Below are positions 22,688-29,722 of a stretch of DNA of 32,496 nt, piece after piece. Both the position numbers and the translations under genes were made by a program. Below the pieces are notes generated by a model that was not told the origin of the DNA, searched no databases, and saw only the letters and a program-made list of their open reading frames with translations. This stretch comes from Burkholderia sp. BCC1644 (GTDB lineage: Bacteria; Pseudomonadota; Gammaproteobacteria; Burkholderiales; Burkholderiaceae): the NCBI RefSeq assembly GCF_902833225.1, contig NZ_CADFEI010000035.1, forward strand, positions 1 to 32,496. Direction: 5' to 3'. Position 1 is the stretch's first letter. The number at the start of each line of letters is the position of its first letter.

Positions 22688-24145
22688 ATGGCAATCCTGA
22701 TTCGCGGCGGCACCGTGGTCGATGCGGACCGCTCCTATCGCGCGGACGTGCTTTGCGCGGACCCGCAGGACGGCGGCACGATCCTGCAGATCGCCGAGCA
22801 GATCGACGCGCCCGCCGGCGCAACCGTCGTCGACGCGCACGACCAGTACGTGATGCCGGGCGGCATCGATCCGCATACGCACATGGAACTGCCGTTCATG
22901 GGCACGACCGCGAGCGACGATTTCTACTCGGGCACGGCCGCCGGGCTGTCGGGCGGCACGACGAGCATCATCGACTTCGTGATCCCGAGCCCGAAGCAGC
23001 CGCTGATGGATGCATTCCGCGAATGGCGCGGCTGGGCCGAGAAGTCGGCGTCCGATTACGGCTTCCACGTGGCCGTGACGTGGTGGGACGAGAGCGTGCA
23101 CCGCGACATGGGCACGCTCGTGCGCGAGCACGGCGTGTCGAGCTTCAAGCACTTCATGGCGTACAAGAACGCGATCATGGCCGACGACGAGGTGCTCGTG
23201 AACAGCTTCACGCGTTCGCTCGAACTCGGCGCGCTGCCGACCGTGCACGCGGAGAACGGCGAGCTGGTGTTCCAGCTGCAAAAGGCGCTGCTCGCGCGCG
23301 GGATGACGGGGCCGGAGGCGCATCCGCTGTCGCGACCGCCGGAGGTCGAGGGCGAGGCCGCGAACCGCGCGATCCGCATCGCGCAGGTGCTCGGCGTGCC
23401 CGTGTATATCGTGCACGTGTCGGCGAAGGATGCGGTCGACGTGATCACCCGTGCGCGCAGCGAAGGGCTGCGCGTATTCGGCGAGGTGCTGCCGGGCCAC
23501 CTCGTGATCGACGAGGCGGTCTATCGCGATCCGGACTGGACGCGTGCGGCCGCGCACGTGATGAGCCCGCCGTTCCGCTCGGCCGAGCATCGCGAGGCGC
23601 TGTGGCGCGGGCTGCAGTCGGGGCAGTTGCATACGACGGCGACCGACCACTGCGTGTTCTGCGCGTCGCAGAAGGCGATGGGCCGCGACGATTTCACGAA
23701 GATCCCGAATGGCTGCGGCGGCGTCGAGGATCGCATGTCGGTGCTGTGGCATCACGGTGTGAATCATGGGCGCATCACGCCGAACGAGTTCGTGCGGATC
23801 ACGTCGACGAACGCCGCGCAGATCTTCAACCTGTATCCGCGCAAGGGCGCGGTGCAGGTCGGCGCCGATGCCGACCTCGTCGTGTGGGACCCGGCCGCGA
23901 CGAAGACGATTTCGGTCAAGACCCACCACCAGCAGGTCGACTTCAACGTGTTCGAAGGGATGACGGTGCAGGGCGTGGCGACGCACACGCTCACGCGCGG
24001 TGCGCTCGCGTGGGCCGACGGCGAATTGCGCGCGGAGCGCGGCGCGGGCCGCTACCTGAAGCGCCCGCCGGCGGCCGGCTATTACGAAGCCGCGCGGATC
24101 GCGAACCGGCTGCGCGAGCCGCATCCGGTCGAACGCGCGGGTTGA
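22688..24145 (+). CDS. hydA: Dihydropyrimidinase / D-hydantoinase
   Basis: A 485-residue amidohydrolase that opens the dihydrouracil or dihydrothymine ring to the N-carbamoyl-beta-amino acid. It carries the binuclear-metal set: H63 and H65 in GGIDPHTHMELPF, the carboxylated lysine in FKHFMAYK (K160 by family alignment), H187 in TVHAEN, H243 in IVHVSAKDA and the aspartate of TATDHCVF. NGCGGVEDRMSVLWHHGVNH is the conserved substrate loop. GAGGAGG (22674-22680) stands 7 nt before the ATG. It follows the NCS1 permease by 52 nt, and a long hairpin follows the stop. Bacterial homologues act on both dihydropyrimidines and 5-substituted hydantoins; preTA beside it favours the pyrimidine role. Confidence 0.95.
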   Translation: MAILIRGGTVVDADRSYRADVLCADPQDGGTILQIAEQIDAPAGATVVDAHDQYVMPGGIDPHTHMELPFMGTTASDDFYSGTAAGLSGGTTSIIDFVIPSPKQPLMDAFREWRGWAEKSASDYGFHVAVTWWDESVHRDMGTLVREHGVSSFKHFMAYKNAIMADDEVLVNSFTRSLELGALPTVHAENGELVFQLQKALLARGMTGPEAHPLSRPPEVEGEAANRAIRIAQVLGVPVYIVHVSAKDAVDVITRARSEGLRVFGEVLPGHLVIDEAVYRDPDWTRAAAHVMSPPFRSAEHREALWRGLQSGQLHTTATDHCVFCASQKAMGRDDFTKIPNGCGGVEDRMSVLWHHGVNHGRITPNEFVRITSTNAAQIFNLYPRKGAVQVGADADLVVWDPAATKTISVKTHHQQVDFNVFEGMTVQGVATHTLTRGALAWADGELRAERGAGRYLKRPPAAGYYEAARIANRLREPHPVERAG

Positions 24146-24160
24146 ACGACGCAGGTCATG

Positions 24161-24198
24161 CGGGGCGTGTCCGTTCAAGCGGCGAACGGCACGCCCCG
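24161..24198 (+). terminator. Long stem-loop after hydA, terminator-like
   Basis: A 15-bp stem (24161-24176 with 24184-24198) is perfect apart from one bulged T at 24170, with a 7-nt loop, and begins 16 nt after the hydA stop. The following bases (GACACGTTTACG) contain only a short T stretch, so efficient intrinsic termination is uncertain. It may instead protect the 3' end of the mRNA. Confidence 0.5.
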
Positions 24199-24332
24199 GA
24201 CACGTTTACGCACGGTAGATAGAACAACTGATCAAACAGGCGAAGCGCGAAGGAAGCAACGATCGATCCAATTGAACGCAGCGATTTTGACGTCGTTGCA
24301 GGCTTGCGCATCGAGCGAGTAACATCCACCAA

Positions 24333-24366
24333 CCCCATGAAGGGGCCGCGGGCAAGGGCCGCCCGC
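24333..24366 (+). other. Leader hairpins before the nucleoside transporter
   Basis: The gap at 24199-24399 holds no gene. Two adjacent helices precede the transporter: CCCC-N5-GGGG (24333-24345) and GCGGGC-N7-GCCCGC (24348-24366). They lie 22 nt upstream of the AAGGAG ribosome-binding site. They could influence translation initiation at the GTG start. No known riboswitch was recognised. Confidence 0.35.
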
Positions 24367-24399
24367 CGGACAGTTCAAATAGTGAGAAAGGAGCACAAG

Positions 24400-25674
24400 G
24401 TGGATATTCTGCGCAGTCTCCTCGGTATGCTGTTTCTGTTGCTGGTTGCCTATCTGTTGTCGAACAACCGCCGTGCGGTAAGCGGCCGGACCATGATCGC
24501 CGCGCTGCTCACGCAGTTCGCGATCGGCGCGCTGGTGCTGTTCGTGCCGTCGGGCCGCACGGCGCTGGCCGGGGCCGCGAGCGGCGTCAATCGCGTGCTC
24601 GACATGGGCAATCACGGCATCGCGTTCGTGTTCGGCGGGCTGGTCGACGCCAAGATGTTCCAGCTGTTCGGCGACGGCGGCTTCGTATTCGGCCTGCGCG
24701 TGTTGCCGATGATCATCTTCGTCACCGCGCTGATCTCGGTGCTGTACTACATCGGCGTGATGAAGTGGATCGTCGCGATCCTCGGCGCGGGGCTCGCGAA
24801 AGTGCTCGGCGTGAGCCGCATCGAGGCATGTTCGGCCGTCGCGACGATCTTCCTCGGGCAGAGCGAGATGCCCGCGCTCGTGAAGCCGTTCGTGCGCAAC
24901 ATGACGAGCGCCGAGATCTTCACGGTGATGGCGAGCGGCATGGCATCGGTCGCCGGCTCGGTGCTGGTCGGCTACGCCGGCCTCGGCGTGAAGATGGAGT
25001 ACCTGCTCGCCGCGTCGTTCATGGCGGTGCCGGGCGGGCTGCTGTTCGGCAAGCTGCTGTTTCCGACCGTCGAGCCGAGCCGCGTCGTGGTCGACGGTCT
25101 CGATTTCGACGACAAGCGGGCCGCGAACGTGATCGAGGCCGCGGCGTCCGGCGCGTCGGTCGGCATGCGGATCGCCATCAACGTCGGCGCGATGCTGATC
25201 GCGTTCGTCGGGCTCATCGCACTGATGAACCTGATCGTCGGCGGCGCGGCCGCGTTCGCGGGCTTTCCGCAGGTCACCCTGGTGGGCATCATCGGCCACC
25301 TGTTCGCGCCGCTGGCGTGGATCATCGGCGTGCCGTGGCACGATGCGACGCTGGCCGGCAACTTCATCGGCGAGAAACTGATCTTCAACGAATTCGTCGC
25401 GTACGGCGACCTGTCGCCGTATCTGAAGGGCGGCGAGCACGTCGCGGCGGCCGGCTTGCAGGTGCTCGACCCGAAGACGCTCGCGATCGTGTCGTTCGCG
25501 CTGTGCGGTTTCGCGAACTTCTCGTCGATCGCGATTCTCGCGGGCGGCTTCAGCGCGGTCGCGCCCGAGCGCCGCTCGGAAGTTGCACGCCACGGCTTGC
25601 GCGCGCTGACGGCCGCGACGCTGTCGAACCTGATGAGCGCGGCGATTGCCGGCCTGTTCTTTTCGCTGCATTGA
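24400..25674 (+). CDS. Concentrative nucleoside transporter, NupC family
   Basis: A 424-residue inner-membrane symporter for nucleosides. It begins with a hydrophobic helix (LLGMLFLLLVAYLLSNNRRA) and carries the CNT signatures GNHGIAFVFGG, FVFGLRVLPMIIFVTALISV, IFLGQSEMPALVKPF and MTSAEIFTVMASGMASVAGS. The last includes the sequence that lines the nucleoside-binding site. The C-terminal CGFANFSSIAILAGG is also conserved. The best start is GTG at 24400, with AAGGAG (24388-24393) 6 nt before it; the ATG at 24304 would add a non-hydrophobic, Arg-rich leader with no ribosome-binding site. Thymidine phosphorylase follows after 39 nt and cytidine deaminase next, making a nucleoside uptake and salvage operon. 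Confidence 0.93.
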   Translation: MDILRSLLGMLFLLLVAYLLSNNRRAVSGRTMIAALLTQFAIGALVLFVPSGRTALAGAASGVNRVLDMGNHGIAFVFGGLVDAKMFQLFGDGGFVFGLRVLPMIIFVTALISVLYYIGVMKWIVAILGAGLAKVLGVSRIEACSAVATIFLGQSEMPALVKPFVRNMTSAEIFTVMASGMASVAGSVLVGYAGLGVKMEYLLAASFMAVPGGLLFGKLLFPTVEPSRVVVDGLDFDDKRAANVIEAAASGASVGMRIAINVGAMLIAFVGLIALMNLIVGGAAAFAGFPQVTLVGIIGHLFAPLAWIIGVPWHDATLAGNFIGEKLIFNEFVAYGDLSPYLKGGEHVAAAGLQVLDPKTLAIVSFALCGFANFSSIAILAGGFSAVAPERRSEVARHGLRALTAATLSNLMSAAIAGLFFSLH

Positions 25675-25713
25675 TTCGTGCAGTAGACTCCGACCGATCG
25701 AAGAGAGGCAACG

Positions 25714-27030
25714 ATGTTTCTACCGCAGGAATTCATTCGCAGGAAGCGTGACGGGCAACCGCTCGATCGCGACGGGATTGCCGCGTTCGTGCGCGGCGTG
25801 ACCGACGGCAGCGTGACCGAGGGCCAGGTGGCGGCGTTCGCGATGGCCGTGTTTTTCAACGACCTGAGCACCGACGAGCGCGTCGCGCTGACGCTCGCGC
25901 AGCGCGACTCGGGCGACGTGCTCGACTGGCGTGCGCTCGATCTCGGCGGGCCGGTGATCGACAAGCATTCGACGGGGGGCGTCGGCGACGTCGTGTCGCT
26001 GATGCTCGGGCCGATGGTGGCCGCATGCGGCGGCTACGTGCCGATGATCTCGGGGCGAGGGCTCGGCCATACCGGCGGCACGCTCGACAAGCTCAGCGCG
26101 ATACCCGGCTATGACGTGATGCCCGCTACGGAGGCGTTTCGCCGCACGGTGCGCGACGTCGGCGTCGCGATCATCGGGCAGACCGCACGGCTCGCGCCCG
26201 CCGACAAGCGCATCTATGCGATTCGCGACGTAACGGCGACCGTCGAGTCGGTCGCGATGATTACCGCGTCGATCCTGTCGAAGAAACTCGCGGCGGGGCT
26301 CGACGGGCTCGTGATGGACGTGAAGGTCGGCTCCGGCGCGTTCATGCCGACCGCGGAGAAATCGGCGGAACTGGCGCGCAGCATCGTCGATGTCGGCAAC
26401 GGTGCGGGCATGAAGACGACCGCGATCCTCACCGACATGAACCAGTCGCTCGCGCCGTGTGCGGGCAATGCGCTCGAGGTCGCGTGCGCGATCGACTACC
26501 TGACGGGCAAGTCGCGCCCTGCGCGCCTGCATGACGTGACGATGGCGCTGTCGGCGGAACTGCTCGTCACCGGCGGACTGGCACGCGATGTCGCGGAGGC
26601 GCGCGCGAAGCTGCAGCAGGCGCTCGACTCGGGTGCGGCGGCCGAGCGCTTCGCGAGAATGGTCGCGGCGCTCGGCGGCCCCGCGGACCTGATCGACGTG
26701 GCGGCCCGGCATCTGGCACGGGCGGCGGTGATCGTGCCGGTTCCGTCGCCAGCGACCGGCGTGGTGCAGCGGGTCGATTGTCGCGGGCTCGGGCTGACGG
26801 TCGTCGCGCTCGGCGGCGGCCGTACGCGCGCGGAAGACGCGATCGACGTCAGCGTCGGACTGACGGCGCTGGCGGAGATCGGGCAGCGCGTCGAGGCCGG
26901 CGAGCCGCTCGGCTACGTGCATGCGCGCGACGACGCGGCCGCGGCACACGCGGTGGATGCAGTACAGCGCAGCTACGTGCTCGGCGAAACGGGCGAAGCG
27001 CCGCCGACCCTTTACCAGCGGATCGGCTGA
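25714..27030 (+). CDS. deoA: Thymidine phosphorylase
   Basis: A 438-residue pyrimidine-nucleoside phosphorylase, close to the E. coli DeoA length (440). It splits thymidine or deoxyuridine with phosphate into the base and 2-deoxyribose-1-phosphate. The phosphate-site motif is DKHSTGGVGDVVSLMLGPM, and the family signature SGRGLGHTGGTLDKLSAIPG is intact. VMDVKVGSGAFMPT and TDMNQSLAPCAGNALEV are further conserved blocks. GAGAGG (25703-25708) lies 5 nt before the ATG. It stands between the nucleoside transporter and cytidine deaminase genes, with only 19 nt to the latter. In context it supplies thymine and uracil to the dihydropyrimidine pathway encoded just upstream. DeoA and Pdp are closely related; DeoA is favoured by length. 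Confidence 0.94.
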   Translation: MFLPQEFIRRKRDGQPLDRDGIAAFVRGVTDGSVTEGQVAAFAMAVFFNDLSTDERVALTLAQRDSGDVLDWRALDLGGPVIDKHSTGGVGDVVSLMLGPMVAACGGYVPMISGRGLGHTGGTLDKLSAIPGYDVMPATEAFRRTVRDVGVAIIGQTARLAPADKRIYAIRDVTATVESVAMITASILSKKLAAGLDGLVMDVKVGSGAFMPTAEKSAELARSIVDVGNGAGMKTTAILTDMNQSLAPCAGNALEVACAIDYLTGKSRPARLHDVTMALSAELLVTGGLARDVAEARAKLQQALDSGAAAERFARMVAALGGPADLIDVAARHLARAAVIVPVPSPATGVVQRVDCRGLGLTVVALGGGRTRAEDAIDVSVGLTALAEIGQRVEAGEPLGYVHARDDAAAAHAVDAVQRSYVLGETGEAPPTLYQRIG

Positions 27031-27049
27031 TCCTGCTCCCGGAGGCACC

Positions 27050-27445
27050 ATGTCGATGGAACGAAACGAACTGATCGAACAGGCCAAGGCGGCGCGCGAA
27101 CGCGCGTACGCGCCGTATTCGCGCTTCAAGGTCGGCGCGGCGCTGCAGGCGCGCGACGGGACGGTTTTCCACGGCTGCAACGTCGAGAACGCGTCGTACG
27201 GATTGTGCAATTGCGCGGAGCGCACGGCGATGTTTGCGGCGATCGCCGCCGGTTATCGTCCGGGCGACTTCGCGCGGCTCGCGGTCGTCGGCGACACGGA
27301 TGGTCCGATCGCGCCGTGCGGCGCGTGCCGTCAGGTGATCATCGAGATCGGCCTGCCCGACATCGAAGTGGTCCTGGCCAATCTGAAGGGGGCCGTCGAA
27401 GTCACGACGGCCCGCGCGTTGCTGCCCGGCGCGTTCAGCCTGTAA
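27050..27445 (+). CDS. cdd: Cytidine deaminase
   Basis: A 131-residue tetrameric-type cytidine deaminase converting (deoxy)cytidine to (deoxy)uridine. Zinc ligands are C55 in NCAERTA and C90 and C93 in APCGACRQ; E57 is the proton shuttle; N45 and E47 in CNVENASYG bind the ribose. YAPYSRFKVGAAL is the standard N-terminal motif. GGAGG (27041-27045) is 4 nt before ATG 27050, with a second ATG two codons later. It follows deoA by 19 nt in the same operon. The stop is 28 nt from the stop of the convergent Rieske oxygenase gene; the GC-rich gap between them can form a small hairpin but shows no T run. Confidence 0.95.
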   Translation: MSMERNELIEQAKAARERAYAPYSRFKVGAALQARDGTVFHGCNVENASYGLCNCAERTAMFAAIAAGYRPGDFARLAVVGDTDGPIAPCGACRQVIIEIGLPDIEVVLANLKGAVEVTTARALLPGAFSL

Positions 27446-27473
27446 CGGCGCGCGCCGCGGCGAGCCGCACGTA

Positions 27474-28589
27474 TCACGCGCCTTCGCGCGCGTCGCGGAT
27501 CGGAATCACGGTGCGCGCGCCGCACTGGCGCAGCAGGTCGCGCAATTCGTTGATGACCGGAAACACCTCGTGATTCCAGTCGGCGCCCTGGCGATCGTGC
27601 GCTTCCTGTTCACGCTCGACGATCCAGCGATCCTCGCGGAAGATGCGCTCGGTGAACCACACGAGCAGCGGCCACGCGAGATCGAGCGCGAACGGGATGC
27701 CGGGCTTGTGGATCGACAGCAGTCCGAACGTGCGGTTGGTGCGCTGTTCGGCGTCGAGCGGCACGTAGACGATCCACAGGTCCATCACGAGCGTGCCTTC
27801 GCTCGACCGGATCTGCAGCGTCTGGTACGGGTAGCCGGTGCGTACCGTCATCACGCTCTTGTCGGACTGGTCGGCCGGCTTCTTGCTCGCGCCGAACACG
27901 AGCGCCTCGCCGACCGGCTGCTTGCCTTCCATCCGCGCGAACGTGTAGTCGACTTCGACCCAGTCGTCGCCGCGGCGGCGGCCGACCGAGCGCGCGCGCA
28001 TCTGTCCCATCTGCTTGCGGTGCAGGAACTGATGGTTCATGTCCATCAGGTTCTCGTGCATGAACGAGTAGTGGCACTTGACCTCGCGGCCGAAACGGCG
28101 CGTCTTGTACGCGCGATTGTCCGCCGATTCGAGCGCGGGGAACGGCCGTGAATCGGCAAGCGTTGCGTCGCCCGGGAACACGAAGATCAGCCCGTGCGAC
28201 TCGCGGCACGGATACGCACGCACGCCGTTGGGCAAGCGCTCGCGGCCGAGGTAGGGCACGTCGACGCAGCGGCCGCTGTCGCACGCGTAGGTCCAGCCGT
28301 GATAGCAGCAGCGCAGCGTTTCGCCGCTGACGACGCCCGCATGCAGCGGCACCTGGCGGTGCGCGCAACGATCTTCGAGCGCGTACACGGCGCCGGACTC
28401 GGTGCGCACGAGCACGATCGGCTCGCCGGCGAAGTGCACGCCGAGCGTCTTGCCGCGCTTGAGCTCGCGCGACCACGCGAGCGGGTACCAGTGATCGGGA
28501 TGAATGGGCACGCGGCGCAGGTCGCGCACCGTCGCGCCGGAGGACGATTCTCCAACGGTGTTGCTGTCAGGCAAGGGCACTGCGAGCAT
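27474..28589 (-). CDS. Rieske non-heme iron oxygenase, alpha subunit
   Basis: A 371-residue terminal oxygenase of the VanA / ring-hydroxylating type. The N-terminal Rieske domain binds [2Fe-2S] through C75-x-H77 (RCAHRQVPLH) and C94-x2-H97 (CCYHGW). The catalytic domain has ENLMDMNHQFLH, in which D183 is the electron bridge and H186 and H190 are the likely iron ligands; the spacing is H-x3-H rather than the H-x4-H of naphthalene dioxygenase. The substrate is unknown; demethylation or hydroxylation of an aromatic or cyclic compound is possible. The ATG at 28589 has a perfect AGGAGG (28598-28603) 8 nt upstream. No ferredoxin or reductase gene is adjacent, so it must borrow electron partners. 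It is convergent with cdd and probably unrelated to pyrimidine salvage. Confidence 0.92.
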   Translation of the reverse strand: MLAVPLPDSNTVGESSSGATVRDLRRVPIHPDHWYPLAWSRELKRGKTLGVHFAGEPIVLVRTESGAVYALEDRCAHRQVPLHAGVVSGETLRCCYHGWTYACDSGRCVDVPYLGRERLPNGVRAYPCRESHGLIFVFPGDATLADSRPFPALESADNRAYKTRRFGREVKCHYSFMHENLMDMNHQFLHRKQMGQMRARSVGRRRGDDWVEVDYTFARMEGKQPVGEALVFGASKKPADQSDKSVMTVRTGYPYQTLQIRSSEGTLVMDLWIVYVPLDAEQRTNRTFGLLSIHKPGIPFALDLAWPLLVWFTERIFREDRWIVEREQEAHDRQGADWNHEVFPVINELRDLLRQCGARTVIPIRDAREGA

Positions 28590-28793
28590 GCGTGACGCCT
28601 CCTGGCTGGGCGGGTGGTCCGGGCGCCGCAGGAAGCGGCGGGGATCAGGAGAAGTCTACGCGAAGTTGCCCGCCGCGGCGGACGCGATGCGGGTTTGCCC
28701 CGGCACGGCGGCCGGGGTTTCGTTGATGCGGCGCAAACCGGGCGGCTGGCGGCGCGCGCCGGTCGTGCACGGCTGCGCGGCGGGCGGCCCACC

Positions 28794-28905
28794 GTCACCC
28801 GTCACCCGTCACCGGTCACCCGTCACCCGTCACCGGTCACCCGTCACCCGTCACCGGTCACCCGTCACCGGTCACCCGTCACCGGTCACCCGTCACCGGT
28901 CACGC
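28794..28905. repeat. Heptanucleotide tandem repeat (GTCACCS)n
   Basis: Fifteen uninterrupted copies of GTCACCC or GTCACCG run from 28794 to 28898, with a degenerate sixteenth (GTCACGC) to 28905. The last base follows a higher-order order, (C,C,G) three times then (C,G) three times, so 21-nt and 14-nt super-units are stacked. It sits 13 nt beyond the msrA stop and about 200 nt upstream of the Rieske start; the rest of the 28590-28918 gap shows no gene. Frames through it give repetitive peptides with no start context, so it is taken as non-coding and likely length-variable between strains. Confidence 0.95.
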
Positions 28906-28918
28906 GGCCGGTGGCCGG

Positions 28919-29662
28919 TCAGGAATGGGCTTCACGCCACAGCACCGCGTCGGTGCGGTACAGCGCCGGGAAGTACTGCTTCAGCCCGGTGATCTTCGGC
29001 ATGTCGTTGTACGCGATGTACGGCGCATCGGGGTGCAGCTCGAGGTAGTTCTGGTGATAGGCCTCGGCCGCATAGAACCCCTTGTAGTCCTCGACACGCG
29101 TGACGACGGGCGCGGGGAACACGTGCGCCGTGCCGAGCTGCGCGATGTACGCGGTCGCGACCGCGCGTTGCTGGGCGGTGGTCGGGAAGATCGCGGACCG
29201 GTACTGCGACCCCTCATCGGGGCCCTGCCGGTTGAGTTCGGTCGGATCGTGCGCGACCGAGAAGAACACCTGCAGCAGCCGGCCGTACGTGATCTGAGTC
29301 GGGTCGTAGACGATGCGCACCGATTCCGCATGCCCCGTCAGCCCCGAGCCGACGAGCGCGTAGTGCGCGGTTTCGGATGCGCCGCCCGCATAGCCGGCCG
29401 TGACCTGCTTCACGCCCTTCACGTGTTCGAACACGCCCTGCACGCCCCAGAAGCAGCCGCCGGCGAGCACGGCCGTCTCGTCGTGCGACGCGCCGGGTGT
29501 TTCGTCGAGCGTCGGCGCGGGCACGGTGCGCATCGGCTCGGCGGAATTGACGATGCGCTGGTAGCCGAACACGGCGGCGGCCGCGAACGCGACGGCGCCG
29601 ATGCGGCGCAGCAAAGCCGCGCGCCGGCGCGCGGCGGCATCACGGGTAGAAATCGGGATCAT
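28919..29662 (-). CDS. msrA: Peptide methionine-(S)-S-oxide reductase, exported
   Basis: A 247-residue MsrA that reduces the S-epimer of methionine sulfoxide in proteins. The active-site motif GGCFWGVQGVFE carries the nucleophilic cysteine (C70). GYAGG, TGHAESVRIVYDP and YHQNYLE are standard MsrA blocks. The N-terminus is basic (ARRRAALLRR) followed by a hydrophobic stretch (IGAVAFAAAAVFGYQ), a signal peptide or membrane anchor, so the enzyme should act in the periplasm. Two adjacent ATGs are possible; the second (29662) is preferred because AAGGAG (29669-29674) is then 6 nt away instead of 3 nt for ATG 29665. It is the last gene of the msrB, dipZ-like, msrA operon, with a tandem repeat just after its stop. 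Confidence 0.95.
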   Translation of the reverse strand: MIPISTRDAAARRRAALLRRIGAVAFAAAAVFGYQRIVNSAEPMRTVPAPTLDETPGASHDETAVLAGGCFWGVQGVFEHVKGVKQVTAGYAGGASETAHYALVGSGLTGHAESVRIVYDPTQITYGRLLQVFFSVAHDPTELNRQGPDEGSQYRSAIFPTTAQQRAVATAYIAQLGTAHVFPAPVVTRVEDYKGFYAAEAYHQNYLELHPDAPYIAYNDMPKITGLKQYFPALYRTDAVLWREAHS

Positions 29663-29722
29663 CATTTGCTCCTTTTGAACGGGTCGGGGAACGCGGCGGC
29701 CGGATGGCGGCGGCGCACGCGA

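Noticed and set aside
28794..28905. Tandem array considered as a CRISPR
   Set aside because: Units are 7 nt and contiguous with no spacers, so it is a simple tandem repeat.
28504..29048. Plus-strand frames through the heptanucleotide repeat giving SPVTRHR-like peptides
   Set aside because: The repetitive peptide follows from the DNA repeat. There is no ribosome-binding site, and the frames overlap the start of the Rieske gene and the end of msrA.
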